Source: Betaproteobacteria bacterium
GTDB taxonomy: Bacteria > Pseudomonadota > Gammaproteobacteria > Burkholderiales > SG8-39
Length of the DNA: 55,807 nt
NCBI GenBank assembly: GCA_029883975.1
Contig: JAOUIL010000013.1
Span: 1-55,807 of the forward strand
Direction: 5' to 3'
Shown: positions 30,840 to 42,573 of the stretch, piece by piece
How the letters are laid out: the number at the start of each line of letters is the position of its first letter
Numbering within the stretch: position 1 is the first letter of the stretch
Position numbers and translations under genes: made by a program
Notes under the pieces: generated by a model
What the model saw: the letters and a program-made list of their open reading frames with translations, nothing else
Databases searched by the model: none
Told to the model about the DNA's origin: nothing

Positions 30840-32105
30840 TCAGAGTGTGTTCAATCCGCCGGGCGCGCGGAACGCGAGCACCGCGTTGCTGCCGCCGAAG
30901 GCGAACGAATTGGACAGCGCCGCGCGCGGCCGCGCGCCGCGCAGCCCCGCGCCGAGCACATGCGCCGGTCCTGCGCATTCGGGGTCGAGCGTCTCGGCGG
31001 CGCCCAGCGTCGGCGGCAGGTCGCCCGCGTGCAGCGCGAGCACGGTGATTGCGGCCTCCAGCGCGCCCGCGGCGCCCAGCGGGTGGCCGAGCGACGACTT
31101 GGTCGAGCTCACCCGCACCTGGGACAGGCGCGCGCCGAGCGCGGCGCGCAGCGCGGCGATCTCGACCGCGTCGCCCTCGCGCGTCCCGGTGGCGTGCGCG
31201 TTCACGTAGTCGAGCTCCGCCGGGTCGAGGCGCGCGTCGGCGAGCGCGGCGCGCACGGCGCGCGCCTGGCCGTCGGCGCTGGGGCGCACCAGGTTCAGGT
31301 GATCGCTCGACTCGCCGAAGCCGGCGAGCTCGGCGTAGATGCGCACGCCGCGCCGCTCGGCGCGCGCCCAGTCCTCCAGCACGAGCGCGGCGCCGCCCTC
31401 GGCGAGCACCAGGCCCGCGCGGTCCGCGTGGAACGGGCGGCAGGCGCGCGCGGCGCTCGCCGCGTCGCCGGGCGCGAGCACCTGCAGCGCGAGCCAGGCG
31501 CGGATCACCCCGTAGGCGAGCGGCGCTTCCGAGCCGCCGGCGAGCATCACCGGCGCGCTGCCTGCGCGCACGCGCCGGAACGCGTCGCCGATGGCCATCG
31601 CGGCCGAAGCGCAGGCATCCGAATGCGTGCTGCAGGTGCCGCCCAGGCCGAAGCTGATCGCCAGGTGCGACGCGCAGGCGTTGTTCATGGCCTGCACCAC
31701 GGTGAGCGGCGCGAGCCGCTCGCGTCCCGCGGCGTACACCTCGCGGTAGCCGCGCTCGAAGGTGAGCGCGCCGCCCATGCCCGTGCCCCAGGCGACGCCC
31801 CAGTCGGCGCGGTCCTCGTCCGCGCCCTGCGCCAGGCCCGCGTCGCGCCACGCCTCCAGCCCGGCGACCACGCCGAGCTGGCTGTAGCGGTCCATGGTGG
31901 CGGCGCGCGGCTTGCCGAGTGCGGTGACCGGATCGAACTCGGCGCACACCCCCGCGGGCACGGCGAGCGGATGCGGCGCATCGGGCGGCGCGAGCAGCCG
32001 CAGTCCCGAGCGTCCCTCGAGCAGCGCGGCGAAAGCCGCGCGCGCGCCGGCGCCCGCCGGGCTCACCATGCCGAGCCCGGTCACGGCCACGCGGCGCGCG
32101 CTCAT
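30840..32105 (-). CDS. Beta-ketoacyl-ACP synthase (second polyene KS, FabF-like)
   Basis: A 421-residue condensing enzyme with catalytic Cys in HSDACASAAMAIGDAF near residue 163, His in NAHATGTREGDAVE near residue 305 and in GHPLGAAGALEAA near residue 342, and the ending NSFAFGGSNAVLAFR. All catalytic residues are present, unlike the chain length factor. In aryl-polyene loci a second KS may extend or initiate. It overlaps the upstream ACP gene (ATGA) and is followed by ACP 1 after 20 bp. Confidence 0.88.
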   Translation of the reverse strand: MSARRVAVTGLGMVSPAGAGARAAFAALLEGRSGLRLLAPPDAPHPLAVPAGVCAEFDPVTALGKPRAATMDRYSQLGVVAGLEAWRDAGLAQGADEDRADWGVAWGTGMGGALTFERGYREVYAAGRERLAPLTVVQAMNNACASHLAISFGLGGTCSTHSDACASAAMAIGDAFRRVRAGSAPVMLAGGSEAPLAYGVIRAWLALQVLAPGDAASAARACRPFHADRAGLVLAEGGAALVLEDWARAERRGVRIYAELAGFGESSDHLNLVRPSADGQARAVRAALADARLDPAELDYVNAHATGTREGDAVEIAALRAALGARLSQVRVSSTKSSLGHPLGAAGALEAAITVLALHAGDLPPTLGAAETLDPECAGPAHVLGAGLRGARPRAALSNSFAFGGSNAVLAFRAPGGLNTL

Positions 32106-32356
32106 TGGCCGCCGGCGGCGGACCTCGGCGCGGCGATGCGCTCGAGCAACTGCGTCAGCTCGCCGCAGGTGCGCGGCGGCGGCGTGTCCTCGCCGACGCG
32201 CAGGCCGAGCTTGTCCTCGATCTCGAACATCAGCTCGAGCAGCGCGAGCGAGTCCACGCCCAGCGTGGCGAGATCGGCCGCGGCGTCGGCCGACTTCAGG
32301 TCGATGCCCAGCCGCTCCTCGACGAAGCGGTAGGCGAGCGCCGCGTCGCGCATCAT
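32102..32356 (-). CDS. Acyl carrier protein 2, polyene locus
   Basis: An 84-residue ACP with attachment motif LGVDSLALLELMFEIED (Ser near residue 36). Its ATG is two bases after the Bug-protein stop, so it is likely to be on the same transcript as fabI and the Bug gene; an internal promoter within the Bug gene cannot be excluded. A second ATG one codon downstream is possible as start. Confidence 0.87.
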   Translation of the reverse strand: MMRDAALAYRFVEERLGIDLKSADAAADLATLGVDSLALLELMFEIEDKLGLRVGEDTPPPRTCGELTQLLERIAAPRSAAGGQ

Positions 32357-32358
32357 GG

Positions 32359-33324
32359 CTATTTGCCGGCCGCCTTGCCGATCTTGTGCACGGCCGCGCT
32401 GAGGCGCTTGGCGTCCTCGTGCCAGAACGTCTGGAACTCGGGCGCGTCGAGGTAGTTGAGCGGCGTGCGCACCTTGGCCATCGCGCCGGCGAACTGCGGA
32501 TCGGCGACCGCCGCGCGCACTGCGGCGCGCAGCTTGTGCTGCGCCGCGGCCGGCGTGGCCGCGGGCGCCACGACGCCGGACCAGATGTAGAACTCGACGT
32601 CCTTGTATCCCAGCTCCTTGAAGGTCGGCAGCTCGGGCATCAGGTCGAGGCGCTTGGCGCCCCAGCCGGCGAGCGCGCGCATCTTGCCGGCCTGGATCTG
32701 GCCGACTGCGGCGGCCGGTCCCGAGGCGAGCGCCTGCACCTCGCCCGAGAGCAGCGCGCGCACCGCCGGCCCGCCGCCCTGGTACGGGACGTGGAACAGC
32801 TTGATGCCGGCGGAGCCGGCGAACATCTCCATCGCCACGTGCAGCGTGCCGAAGATGCCCGAGGACGAGTAGTTGATCTTGCCCGGGTTGGCCTTCGCGT
32901 AGGCGACGAAGTCGGCCACGGTCTTGTACGGGCTCGACGCGCTCACCACCAGCACGGTGGGATCGGCGGTCACCAGCGCGATCGGCACGAAGTCCGAGAT
33001 CTGGTAGGGCGCCGCACGGCCCTGCAGGGGGTCCGACACCGGGAAGATCGAGATCGAGGAGAGGGCCATGAGGACGGTGTAGCCATCCGGATCGGCTTTC
33101 GCCGCCGCCGTCATGCCGACTGCCCCCCCGGCGCCGGGCCGGTTGACCACGACGATCGGCTGCCCGAGCGTCTTCTCCATCGATGCGGCGAGCGGCCGGC
33201 CGACGATGTCGGCGACGCCGCCCGGCGGGAAGGGCACGATCATGGTGATCGGCCGGGTCGGATACTCCTGCGCCTGGGCGCCGAGCGCGAGCAGGGCGGT
33301 GATCGCCGCGATGATTTTCTTCAT
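32359..33324 (-). CDS. Tripartite tricarboxylate transporter substrate-binding protein (Bug/TctC family)
   Basis: A 321-residue periplasmic binding protein: signal peptide [19 protein letters not shown] with cleavage near residue 19, then [20 protein letters not shown], the family opening, and [20 protein letters not shown] near residue 150. Bug proteins bind small carboxylates; many are orphan and numerous in Burkholderiales. It overlaps the fabI stop (ATGA) and ends two bases before ACP 2. Why a carboxylate-binding protein is in a polyene operon is not clear. Confidence 0.9.
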   Translation of the reverse strand: MKKIIAAITALLALGAQAQEYPTRPITMIVPFPPGGVADIVGRPLAASMEKTLGQPIVVVNRPGAGGAVGMTAAAKADPDGYTVLMALSSISIFPVSDPLQGRAAPYQISDFVPIALVTADPTVLVVSASSPYKTVADFVAYAKANPGKINYSSSGIFGTLHVAMEMFAGSAGIKLFHVPYQGGGPAVRALLSGEVQALASGPAAAVGQIQAGKMRALAGWGAKRLDLMPELPTFKELGYKDVEFYIWSGVVAPAATPAAAQHKLRAAVRAAVADPQFAGAMAKVRTPLNYLDAPEFQTFWHEDAKRLSAAVHKIGKAAGK

Positions 33325-34124
33325 GACTCGGTTCCTCCTCCTCCTGGAATACCTGCCACTACGTTGCGAAAGCCTGCGTCCACGTACATTACCTCGCCCG
33401 TGACCCCGGCGGCGAGGTCCGAGAGCAGGAAGGCGGCAGCGTTGCCGACGTCCTCGGTGGTCACGTTGCGCCGCAGCGGCGCCTGCTCCTCGACGAACCT
33501 GAGGATCTTGCCGAAGCCGGCGATGCCCGAGGCGGCCAGCGTCTTGATCGGTCCCGCGGAGATGCCGTTCACGCGGATGCCGCGCGGACCGAGGCTCGCC
33601 GCCAGGTAGCGCACCGCGGCCTCCAGGCTCGCCTTGGCGAGTCCCATGGTGTTGTAATTCGGCACGACGCGCTCGGCGCCCAGGTAGGTCAGTGTCACGA
33701 GCGAGGCCTTGCGCCCCTGCATCAGCGGCAGCGCGCCCTTGGCGAGCGCCGGGAAGCTGTAGGCCGAGACGTCATGCGCGATGCGGAACGCCTCGCGCGA
33801 CAGGCCGTCGAGAAAGTCGCCCGCGATCGCCTCGCGCGGCGCGTAGGCGATGGCGTGCACCAGGCCGTCGAGCCCGTCCCAGCGCTCGCCGAGCCGCGCG
33901 AACAGCGTCTCGACCTGCGCGTCCTCGGCGACGTCGCAGGGCAGCGCGATGTCCGAGCCGAGCTCGCACGCCATGTCCTCGACGCGCTCCTGGAAGCGCT
34001 CGTTCTGGTAGGTGAAGGCGAGCTCCGCCCCTTCGCGCCGCGCGGCCTTCGCCACGCCATAGGCGATCGAGCGGTTGCTGAGCAGGCCGGTGACGAGAAT
34101 GCGGCGGCCGGAAAGGATCGGCAT
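33321..34124 (-). CDS. fabI: Enoyl-[acyl-carrier-protein] reductase FabI
   Basis: NADH-dependent last step of fatty-acid elongation. The 267-residue product has [20 protein letters not shown] near residue 13, the catalytic Tyr in [20 protein letters not shown] (Y-x6-K, near residues 146-163), and [16 protein letters not shown] near residue 187. It is complete and is the first gene of the minus-strand operon. The start lies eight bases downstream of a TATAAT on the minus strand (34138-34133), and TSS may be at the start codon. Confidence 0.95.
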   Translation of the reverse strand: MPILSGRRILVTGLLSNRSIAYGVAKAARREGAELAFTYQNERFQERVEDMACELGSDIALPCDVAEDAQVETLFARLGERWDGLDGLVHAIAYAPREAIAGDFLDGLSREAFRIAHDVSAYSFPALAKGALPLMQGRKASLVTLTYLGAERVVPNYNTMGLAKASLEAAVRYLAASLGPRGIRVNGISAGPIKTLAASGIAGFGKILRFVEEQAPLRRNVTTEDVGNAAAFLLSDLAAGVTGEVMYVDAGFRNVVAGIPGGGGTES

Positions 34125-34146
34125 GGCGCCCGATTATACTTGCGCG
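34125..34146. promoter_or_regulatory. 22-bp intergenic region with overlapping back-to-back -10 boxes (fabI / ABC binding protein)
   Basis: The only DNA between the two divergent start codons. TATAAT on the minus strand (34138-34133) ends eight bases before the fabI ATG, and TATACT on the plus strand (34135-34140) ends six bases before the ABC-protein ATG. If both are used, both mRNAs start at or within two bases of their start codon, and no Shine-Dalgarno sequence fits. The -35 sites would be inside the opposite gene. Mutual exclusion of the two promoters would be expected. Confidence 0.6.
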
Positions 34147-36216
34147 ATGCGGGCGCTCCTCGTGCTGGCGATCCTCGCCGGCGGCTGCGCCGACGTCTGG
34201 AACGATCCCTATCCGGCGTCGGATCGCGGCAAGAACATCCTGTACTCGGCGTTCACCGAGCGGCCCAAGCACCTCGACCCGGTGCAGTCCTACACGGAGG
34301 ACGAGGCGCGCTTCACGCAGCAGGTGTACGAGCCGCCGCTGCAGTACGACTATCTCAGACGGCCCTACGCGCTCGTGCCGCTCACCGCGCTCGAGGTGCC
34401 GAAGGCGGTGCCCGCGCGCGGCGGCGGCGTGGTCTACACGATCCGCATCCGGCGCGGCATCCGCTACCAGCCGCACCCCGCGTTCGTGCCGGAGAACCAC
34501 GCGCTCGCGCGCGAGCGCATCGAGCGGCTCGACAGCCCCTACCAGCTGCCGACCGGCACGCGCGAGCTCCTCGCCGACGACTACATCTACGAGATCAAGC
34601 GCCTGGCAAGCCCGCGCCTGCACTCGCCGATCCTCGGGCTGATGGCCGAGAAGATCGTGGGCCTCGCCGCGTTCGCCGAGCGCCTGAGGAAATTCGACAC
34701 GCGCAGGCAGGACTGGCTCGACCTGCGCAAGCACCGCCTGGAGGGCGTGGAGAAGGTCGACGACTACACCTACCGCGTGCACCTCAAGGAGCCGTATCCG
34801 CAATTCGTGTACTGGCTGGCGATGCCGTTCTTCGCGCCGCTGCCGTGGGAGGCGGAGAAGTTCTTCCACCAGCCGGGCATGGCGGAGAAGAACTTCACGC
34901 TCGACTGGTGGCCGGTGGGCACGGGCGCGTACATGCTCACGCAGAACGATCCGAACGCGAAGATGGTGCTCGAGCGCAACCCCAACTTCCGCGGCGAGCC
35001 GTATCCTGCCGAGGGCGAGCCGGGCGACGCGGCGGCGGGGCTGCTCGCCGAGGCGGGAAAGACGATGCCGTTCATCGACACGGTGGTGTTCTCGCGCGAA
35101 AAGGAGAGCATCCCCTACTGGAACAAGTTCCTGCAGGGCTACTACGACGCTTCGGGCATCCCGGGCGACACCTTCGACCAGGCGGTGCGCGTCGCGGTGG
35201 GCGGCGAGGTGTCGCTCACGCCGGAGATGCAGGCGAAGGGCATCCAGCTGCGCACCTCGCCCGACACCACGATACTCTATCTGGGCGTCAACTGGCTCGA
35301 CGACGTCGTGGGCGGCGCTTCCGACCGCGCGCGCAAGCTGCGCCAGGCGATCGCCATCGCCGTGGACTGGGAGGAGTACATCTCCATCTTCCTCAACGGG
35401 CGCGGCGTGGTGGCGCACGACCCGCTCGCGCCGGGGATCTTCGGCCAGCGCACGGGCCGCGAGAGCATCAACCCCGTGACCCACGTGTGGAAGGACGGGC
35501 GCGCGCAGCGCCGCTCGGTCGAGGAGGCGCGGGCGCTGCTCGCCGCGGCCGGCTATCCCGACGGGCGCAGCGCGCAGACGGGCGAGCCGCTGGTGCTCTA
35601 CCTCGATACGGTGGGCCGCGGGCCGGGCGACAAGCCGCGCTTCGACTGGTGGCGGCGCCAGTTCGCCAGGATCGCCGTGCAGCTCGAGATCCGCGACACC
35701 GACTGGAACCGCTTCCAGGAGAAGATCAGGAAGGGCAGCCAGCAGCTCTACATCCTGGGCTGGAACGCGGACTACCCCGATCCCGAGAACTTCCTCTTTC
35801 TGCTGCACGGCGCGCAGTCGCGCGCCAGGAGCCAGGGCGAGAACACCTCGAACTACGTGAACCCCGAGTTCGACGCGCTGTTCGAGCGCATGAAGGCGAT
35901 GCCCAGCACGCCCGAGCGCCAGAGGATCATCGACCGCATGGTGGCGCTGTACCGGCACGACGCGCCGTGGGTGGGGGGCTTCCATCCGGTGACCTACGGC
36001 CTGTCGCATGCCTGGATGCTGAACGGCAAGCCGAACAACATGGCGCGCAACAACCTCAAGTACCTGCGCGTCGACGTGGACCGGCGGGCCGCGCTGCGCG
36101 CGGCCTGGAACCGGCCGGTGCTGTGGCCGGCGCTGCTGATCCTTGCTGTGCTGGTGATCGGATCGGTGCCGGCCGTCGTCAGCTACCGCAGGCGCGAGCG
36201 CATGGCGGCCCGATGA
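34147..36216 (+). CDS. ABC transporter substrate-binding lipoprotein (peptide/SBP family 5) with C-terminal transmembrane helix
   Basis: A 689-residue family-5 extracytoplasmic binding protein. It has a short signal with lipobox LAGGC (Cys 14) and family motifs such as LDPVQSYTEDEA near residue 42 and a C-terminal GFHPVTYGLSHAWMLNG, and is larger than DppA (about 535), close to YejA-type proteins (about 600). The end has a clear helix WPALLILAVLVIGSVPAVV near residue 660 followed by RRRERM, unusual for a binding protein. Start at ATG 34147 is chosen because it gives the lipobox. It overlaps the permease gene (ATGA). Confidence 0.85.
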   Translation: MRALLVLAILAGGCADVWNDPYPASDRGKNILYSAFTERPKHLDPVQSYTEDEARFTQQVYEPPLQYDYLRRPYALVPLTALEVPKAVPARGGGVVYTIRIRRGIRYQPHPAFVPENHALARERIERLDSPYQLPTGTRELLADDYIYEIKRLASPRLHSPILGLMAEKIVGLAAFAERLRKFDTRRQDWLDLRKHRLEGVEKVDDYTYRVHLKEPYPQFVYWLAMPFFAPLPWEAEKFFHQPGMAEKNFTLDWWPVGTGAYMLTQNDPNAKMVLERNPNFRGEPYPAEGEPGDAAAGLLAEAGKTMPFIDTVVFSREKESIPYWNKFLQGYYDASGIPGDTFDQAVRVAVGGEVSLTPEMQAKGIQLRTSPDTTILYLGVNWLDDVVGGASDRARKLRQAIAIAVDWEEYISIFLNGRGVVAHDPLAPGIFGQRTGRESINPVTHVWKDGRAQRRSVEEARALLAAAGYPDGRSAQTGEPLVLYLDTVGRGPGDKPRFDWWRRQFARIAVQLEIRDTDWNRFQEKIRKGSQQLYILGWNADYPDPENFLFLLHGAQSRARSQGENTSNYVNPEFDALFERMKAMPSTPERQRIIDRMVALYRHDAPWVGGFHPVTYGLSHAWMLNGKPNNMARNNLKYLRVDVDRRAALRAAWNRPVLWPALLILAVLVIGSVPAVVSYRRRERMAAR

Positions 36217-37190
36217 TCGCCTACATCATCCGCCGCACCCTGTACGCGATCCCGATCCTGATCGGGATCAACTTCATCACCTTCGGGCTGTTCTTCCTGG
36301 TGAACACGCCGGACGACATGGCGCGCATGCAGCTCGGCGTGAAGCGCGTGACCCCCGAGGCGATCGAGAAATGGAAGGCCGAGCGCGGCTACGACAAGCC
36401 CCTGCTCTACAACGCGGCCGAGAGCGGGCGACGGTTCCTCACGGAGACGATCTTCTTCGAGAAGTCGGTCAAGCTGTTCGTGTTCGACTTCGGCCGCGCC
36501 GAGGACAACCGCGACATCGCCAACGAGATCCGCACGCGCATGGGGCCGAGCCTCGCGCTCGCCGTCCCCGTGTTCCTGGTGGGCATCGCGGTGAACATCA
36601 CCTTCGCGCTCGGCATGGCGTTCTTCCGCGCCACCTACCTCGACCTGTGGGGCGTGATCCTGTGCGTGGCGATGATGTCGATCAGCTCGCTGTTCTACAT
36701 CATCGGCGGCCAGTACCTGGTCTCCAAGCTCTGGCACCTGGTGCCGATCTCCGGCTACGCGGAAGGGACGGACGCGGTGAAGTTCCTCGTGCTGCCCGTG
36801 CTGATCGGCGTGGTGGGCGGCATCGGCGCCGGCAGCCGCTGGTACCGCACGCTGTTTCTCGAGGAGATGGGCAAGGATTACGTGCGCACGGCGCGCGCCA
36901 AGGGGCTCGCGGAGTCCGCGGTGATGTTCCGCCACGTATTGCAAAACGCCATGATTCCCATCCTCACCGGCGTGGTGGTGGTCATCCCGCTGCTGTTCAT
37001 GGGCAGCCTGATCACCGAATCCTTCTTCGGCATCCCGGGGCTGGGCAGCTACACGATCGACGCCATCCAGGCGCAGGACTTCGCCGTGGTGCGCGCCATG
37101 GTGTTCATCGGCTCGGTGCTCTACATCCTGGGGCTGCTGCTCACCGACCTTTCCTACACCCTGGTGGACCCACGCGTGCGGCTCGACTGA
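36213..37190 (+). CDS. ABC transporter permease, DppB/YejB type
   Basis: A 325-residue inner-membrane permease starting MIAYIIRRTLYAIPILIGIN, typical of DppB-like proteins. Six helices are visible, and the cytoplasmic coupling loop GKDYVRTARAKGLAESAVMF (EAA motif) lies near residue 225. It ends YTLVDPRVRLD, the family's usual C-terminus. It is translationally coupled to the binding protein and the next permease. Confidence 0.92.
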   Translation: MIAYIIRRTLYAIPILIGINFITFGLFFLVNTPDDMARMQLGVKRVTPEAIEKWKAERGYDKPLLYNAAESGRRFLTETIFFEKSVKLFVFDFGRAEDNRDIANEIRTRMGPSLALAVPVFLVGIAVNITFALGMAFFRATYLDLWGVILCVAMMSISSLFYIIGGQYLVSKLWHLVPISGYAEGTDAVKFLVLPVLIGVVGGIGAGSRWYRTLFLEEMGKDYVRTARAKGLAESAVMFRHVLQNAMIPILTGVVVVIPLLFMGSLITESFFGIPGLGSYTIDAIQAQDFAVVRAMVFIGSVLYILGLLLTDLSYTLVDPRVRLD

Positions 37191-38538
37191 TGCCGGTCCT
37201 GCTGCCCACCGACGCGCTCGTCTGGCTGCTGGTGGCCGCGGTCGCCGCCTTCGCCTGGTACAGCAGCCGGCGGCCGCACCTCGCGGCGCCCTGGGCGCGC
37301 GTCCTGCGCAGCCGCGCGGCGGTCGCCTCCGCGGTGGTGCTCGGCTGCTTCATGCTCGTCGGCCTGCTCGACTCGCTGCATTACCGGCCCGCGCTGCCAG
37401 CGAAGGATCCCGGCGCGCCGGTCGCCTACTCGGTGGAGGTGCGCTCGGCGCTCGATGCCCTGCTCACGCCCTTGCGCACGAAGCTGGAGAAGACCTACTC
37501 GGCCCCGCTCGCCACGCGGCTGTACCAGAAGGAAACCGTGGAGCGGCCCGACGGCAGCACGGCGCGCGAGTTCCCGCGCCTCGCGCATGGCGGCGCGCAC
37601 CTGAAGGACGAGGCGCGCTGGGGCAGGGACGTCGCGCTGCGCATCCTCGCCGGGTTGGCGGGCGCCGTGGCGCTGTGGTCGCTTGCGGTGCTCGCCGGGC
37701 GCAGGACGCTCGCCCGGCGCTGGCCGCGCGTGCCCTGGAGCGCGGCGGCCGCGGCGCTCGGCGGCCTGCTCGCGCTCGCCGGGCCGGCGGCCATGCTCGC
37801 CGGCGGCTACCACGTCCTCGGCACCAGCCAGGTGGGCAGCGACGTGCTCTACCAGGCGCTGAAGAGCATCCGCACCAGCCTCGTCATCGGCACGCTGACC
37901 ACGCTCGTGCTGCTGCCGCTCGGCATCGTCGCGGGCATCGCCGCCGGCTACTTCAAGGGCTGGGTGGACGACGTCATCCAGTACCTGTACACGACGCTCA
38001 ACTCGATTCCCGGCGTGCTGCTGATCGCCGCCTCGGTGCTGATGGTGCAGGTGTACGTCGACACGCACCCGGAGCTCTTTCCGACCTCGGCGCAGCGTGC
38101 CGACTTCCGCCTGCTCGCGCTGTGCGCGATCCTCGGCGCGGTGAGCTGGACGGGCCTCGCGCGCCTGCTGCGCGGCGAGACGCTCAAGCTCGCCGAGCTG
38201 GAGTACATCCAGGCCGCGCACGCCTTCGGCGTGTCGCACTCGCGCGTGCTGGGACGCCACATCCTGCCCAACGTCGCGCACATCGTGATCATTTCGCTGG
38301 TGCTCGACTTCTCCGGGCTGGTGCTCGCCGAGGCGGTGCTGTCCTACGTCGGCGTCGGCGTCGACCCCTCGACCACCAGCTTCGGCACCATGATCAACGC
38401 CGCGCGCCTGGAGATGGCGCGCGAGCCGATGGTCTGGTGGTCGCTGGCCGCCGCCTTCTTCTTCATGTTCGCGCTGGTGCTGGCCGCGAACCTGTTCGCC
38501 GACGCGGTGCGCGACGGCTTCGACCCGCGGGTGCGCGT

Positions 38539-38542
<4 letters not shown>
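37190..38542 (+). CDS. ABC transporter permease, DppC/YejE type, with long periplasmic insertion
   Basis: A 450-residue permease, longer than usual (about 300-340). After helix 1 (residues 8-22) and another near residue 45, about 100 residues rich in charged amino acids (residues 62-145) precede two more hydrophobic segments, then the standard permease domain with helices and the EAA loop [20 protein letters not shown] near residue 343. It ends [13 protein letters not shown]. The extra region, like the large insertion in YejE-type proteins, may contact the binding protein. Coupled to both neighbours. Confidence 0.9.
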
Positions 38543-40349
<1,807 letters not shown>

Positions 40350-40353
<4 letters not shown>

Positions 40354-41789
40354 AAGATGGTGAGGCGCTGCCCGGCCGTGATGTGCGTGCGGATCCGGTT
40401 CCAGCGCTGCAGGTCCTTCACCGACACGCCGTAGCGGCGCGCGATGCTCCACGGCGTCTCGCCGCGGCGCACGACGTGCGTGCGCCCGCCCTTCGGAATG
40501 GGCGGGGCGTACATGATCGGCAGGCGCGCGAAGGCCTCGGCGCCGTTCTCGATCGGCACCACCAGCAGCTCGGGCATGCGCCGCGCGCGCGGGTGGATGC
40601 CGTTCACCTCGCGCAGCTGCGCGAGGCTCAGGCCGTGCTGGCGCGCGATCGACTCCAGCGTGTCGCCGCGCCTGGGCTTGTAGGTCTTCCAGGAGACCAG
40701 CGTTTCGCCCTCGAACTGCTCGAGGTTCTCGTGGAACACCTCCACCTTGTCGGCCGGCAGCACGATGCGCGAGGCGACCGTAGAGCGGATCACCGGCCGG
40801 CTGAAACCCGGGTTGAGGGCGATGAACTCGTCCACCGGCATCTCGGCGAGCTTGGCGGCGAGCAGCACGTCGATGTCGCGCGTCTTGGTGATGGTGGCGA
40901 AGTAGGGCTCGTTGGGAATCGGGTGCAGCCTGATGCCGTGCGCCGCCGGGTTGGCGATCAGGTTCTTCAGCGCCTGCAGCTTCGGGATGTAGCCGCGCGT
41001 CTCGCGCGGCATGGGCAGCGACAGGTAGTCGGTGGGCTTGCCGGCCTTGCGGTTCTTCTGGATGGCGCGCGCCACGTTGTTCTCGCCCCAGTTGTACGAG
41101 GCGAGCGCCAGGTGCCAGTCGCCGTGCATCTCGTACAGGTCCTGCAGGTAGTCGAGCGCCGCGTTGGTCGAGGCGACCACGTCGCGGCGCCCGTCGTACC
41201 ACCAGTTCTGCGTCAGCTCGTAGCGCTTGCCGGTGCCGGGGATGAACTGCCACAGCCCGGAAGCGTGCGAGCGCGAGTAGGCCATCGGGTTGAAGGCGCT
41301 CTCCACCATGGGCAGCAGCGCGAGCTCGGTCGGCATGTGCCGCTTCTCGAGCTCGTCGACGATGTGAAAAAGATACCGGCGCGTGCGCTCGAACATGCGC
41401 TGCAGGTAGTCCTGGTTGGCCACGTACCAGCGCGTGCGCTCCTCGACCTGCGGCGAGCGGATGTCGGTCATGGCGAAGCCGCGGCGCAGGCGCAGCCACA
41501 GGTCGTCGGTCGGCGCGGTGCGATCGAGCTTGGCCACCATCGGCGGCGCCGGCAGCACGCGCTGCTCGCCTTCGAAGGGCGGCAGGCGCGTGGCGTCGAG
41601 CAGGCGGACGGCGGGCAGCGGTGGCGGCGGCTCGGGCAGCGGCGCCGGAGTCGCGGGCGCGGGCACGGGCACGGGCGCAGGTGCAGCCGCTGGCCCCGGC
41701 GCCTCGGGCTCGGACGGCAAGCTCGCGCAGCCACCCAGCAGGGCCGCTACCGCGAAAATACTTGCAATCCTGCCTCTAAGTCCTTGCAT
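40350..41789 (-). CDS. mltD: Membrane-bound lytic murein transglycosylase D (LysM)
   Basis: Cleaves peptidoglycan glycan strands from the outer-membrane inner leaflet. The 479-residue product has a lipobox LLGGC (Cys near residue 21), a long Pro/Ala-rich stretch (residues 28-70), the SLT domain with MVESAFNPMAYSRSHASG near residue 161 (catalytic Glu) and GLWQFIPGTGKRYEL near 178, and two C-terminal LysM repeats (GDTLESIARQHGLSLAQL near 373 and GETPWSIARRYGVSVKDL near 444). Next to gloB as in many proteobacteria. Proline-rich region is a probable spacer. Confidence 0.93.
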
Positions 41790-41808
41790 GAAAGGCGATA
41801 GTACTAGC

Positions 41809-42573
41809 TCAAGCTCGATTCTTCCAGTCCCGGATGGCTGCGAAGACTTTTACGGGGTCCGAGACCCTGGCGCCAAGGTACTTGTTGGCGGACTCGATGA
41901 CCGCGGGCTCGGCCCAGCGCAGGAAGGGATTGGTGGCGCGCTCCTCGCCGAGCGTCGAGGGCAGGGTGGGCTTGCCGGCCTCGCGCAGCTTGCGGTCGCG
42001 CACGAGGCGTGCCGCGAGCGCGCCGTTGCCGGGCTCCACCTGCTGCGCGAAGGCGATGTTGGCGAGCGTGTACTCGTGGCCGCAGTACACCTTCGTGTCG
42101 TCGGGCAGCGCGGCGAGCTTGGCGAGCGACGCCATCATCTGCTCGGCGGTGCCTTCGAACAGGCGCCCGCAGCCGCAGGCGAAGAGCGTGTCGCCGCAGA
42201 ACAGGCTGCCTGCCCCATAATAGGCCACATGCGCTCGCGTATGCCCGGGGATGTCGAGCACGGAGAGCGCGAGCCCGAGCTCGGGAATGTCCACGGTGTC
42301 GCCTTCGGCCACGGGGTCGGTGAGCGTGGCGATCGGCTCGCCCTTCGGGCCGTAGACCGGCACCGGCCCGTGGCGCAGCAGCTCGGCAATGCCGCCGACG
42401 TGGTCGGGGTGGTGGTGCGTGGCGAGGATCGCGGCGAGCGTCAGCTTTTCGCGCGCGAGGTACTCGAGCACCGGGCGCGCCTCGCCGGGATCGACCACCG
42501 CGGCGAAGCGCGCGTCGCGCAGCGTCCAGATGTAGTTGTCGCGGAACGCGGGTAGAGGAACGATATCGGGCAT
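41809..42573 (-). CDS. gloB: Hydroxyacylglutathione hydrolase (glyoxalase II)
   Basis: Hydrolyses S-lactoylglutathione in methylglyoxal detoxification. The 254-residue metallo-beta-lactamase-fold protein starts [13 protein letters not shown], has the binuclear metal motif [10 protein letters not shown] near residue 52, [16 protein letters not shown] near residue 125 and [14 protein letters not shown] near 163. All metal ligands are present. The ATG at 42573 shares CATG with the divergent methyltransferase start. A minus-strand TATACT (near 42617-42611) with AAGGA downstream suits its promoter and ribosome site. Confidence 0.95.
   Translation of the reverse strand: MPDIVPLPAFRDNYIWTLRDARFAAVVDPGEARPVLEYLAREKLTLAAILATHHHPDHVGGIAELLRHGPVPVYGPKGEPIATLTDPVAEGDTVDIPELGLALSVLDIPGHTRAHVAYYGAGSLFCGDTLFACGCGRLFEGTAEQMMASLAKLAALPDDTKVYCGHEYTLANIAFAQQVEPGNGALAARLVRDRKLREAGKPTLPSTLGEERATNPFLRWAEPAVIESANKYLGARVSDPVKVFAAIRDWKNRA

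Noticed and set aside
33774-37190. A very long plus-strand frame running through fabI and the ABC lipoprotein into the permease
   Set aside because: Only its last part is real (the permease from 36213). The earlier part is out of frame with the lipoprotein gene and antisense to fabI.
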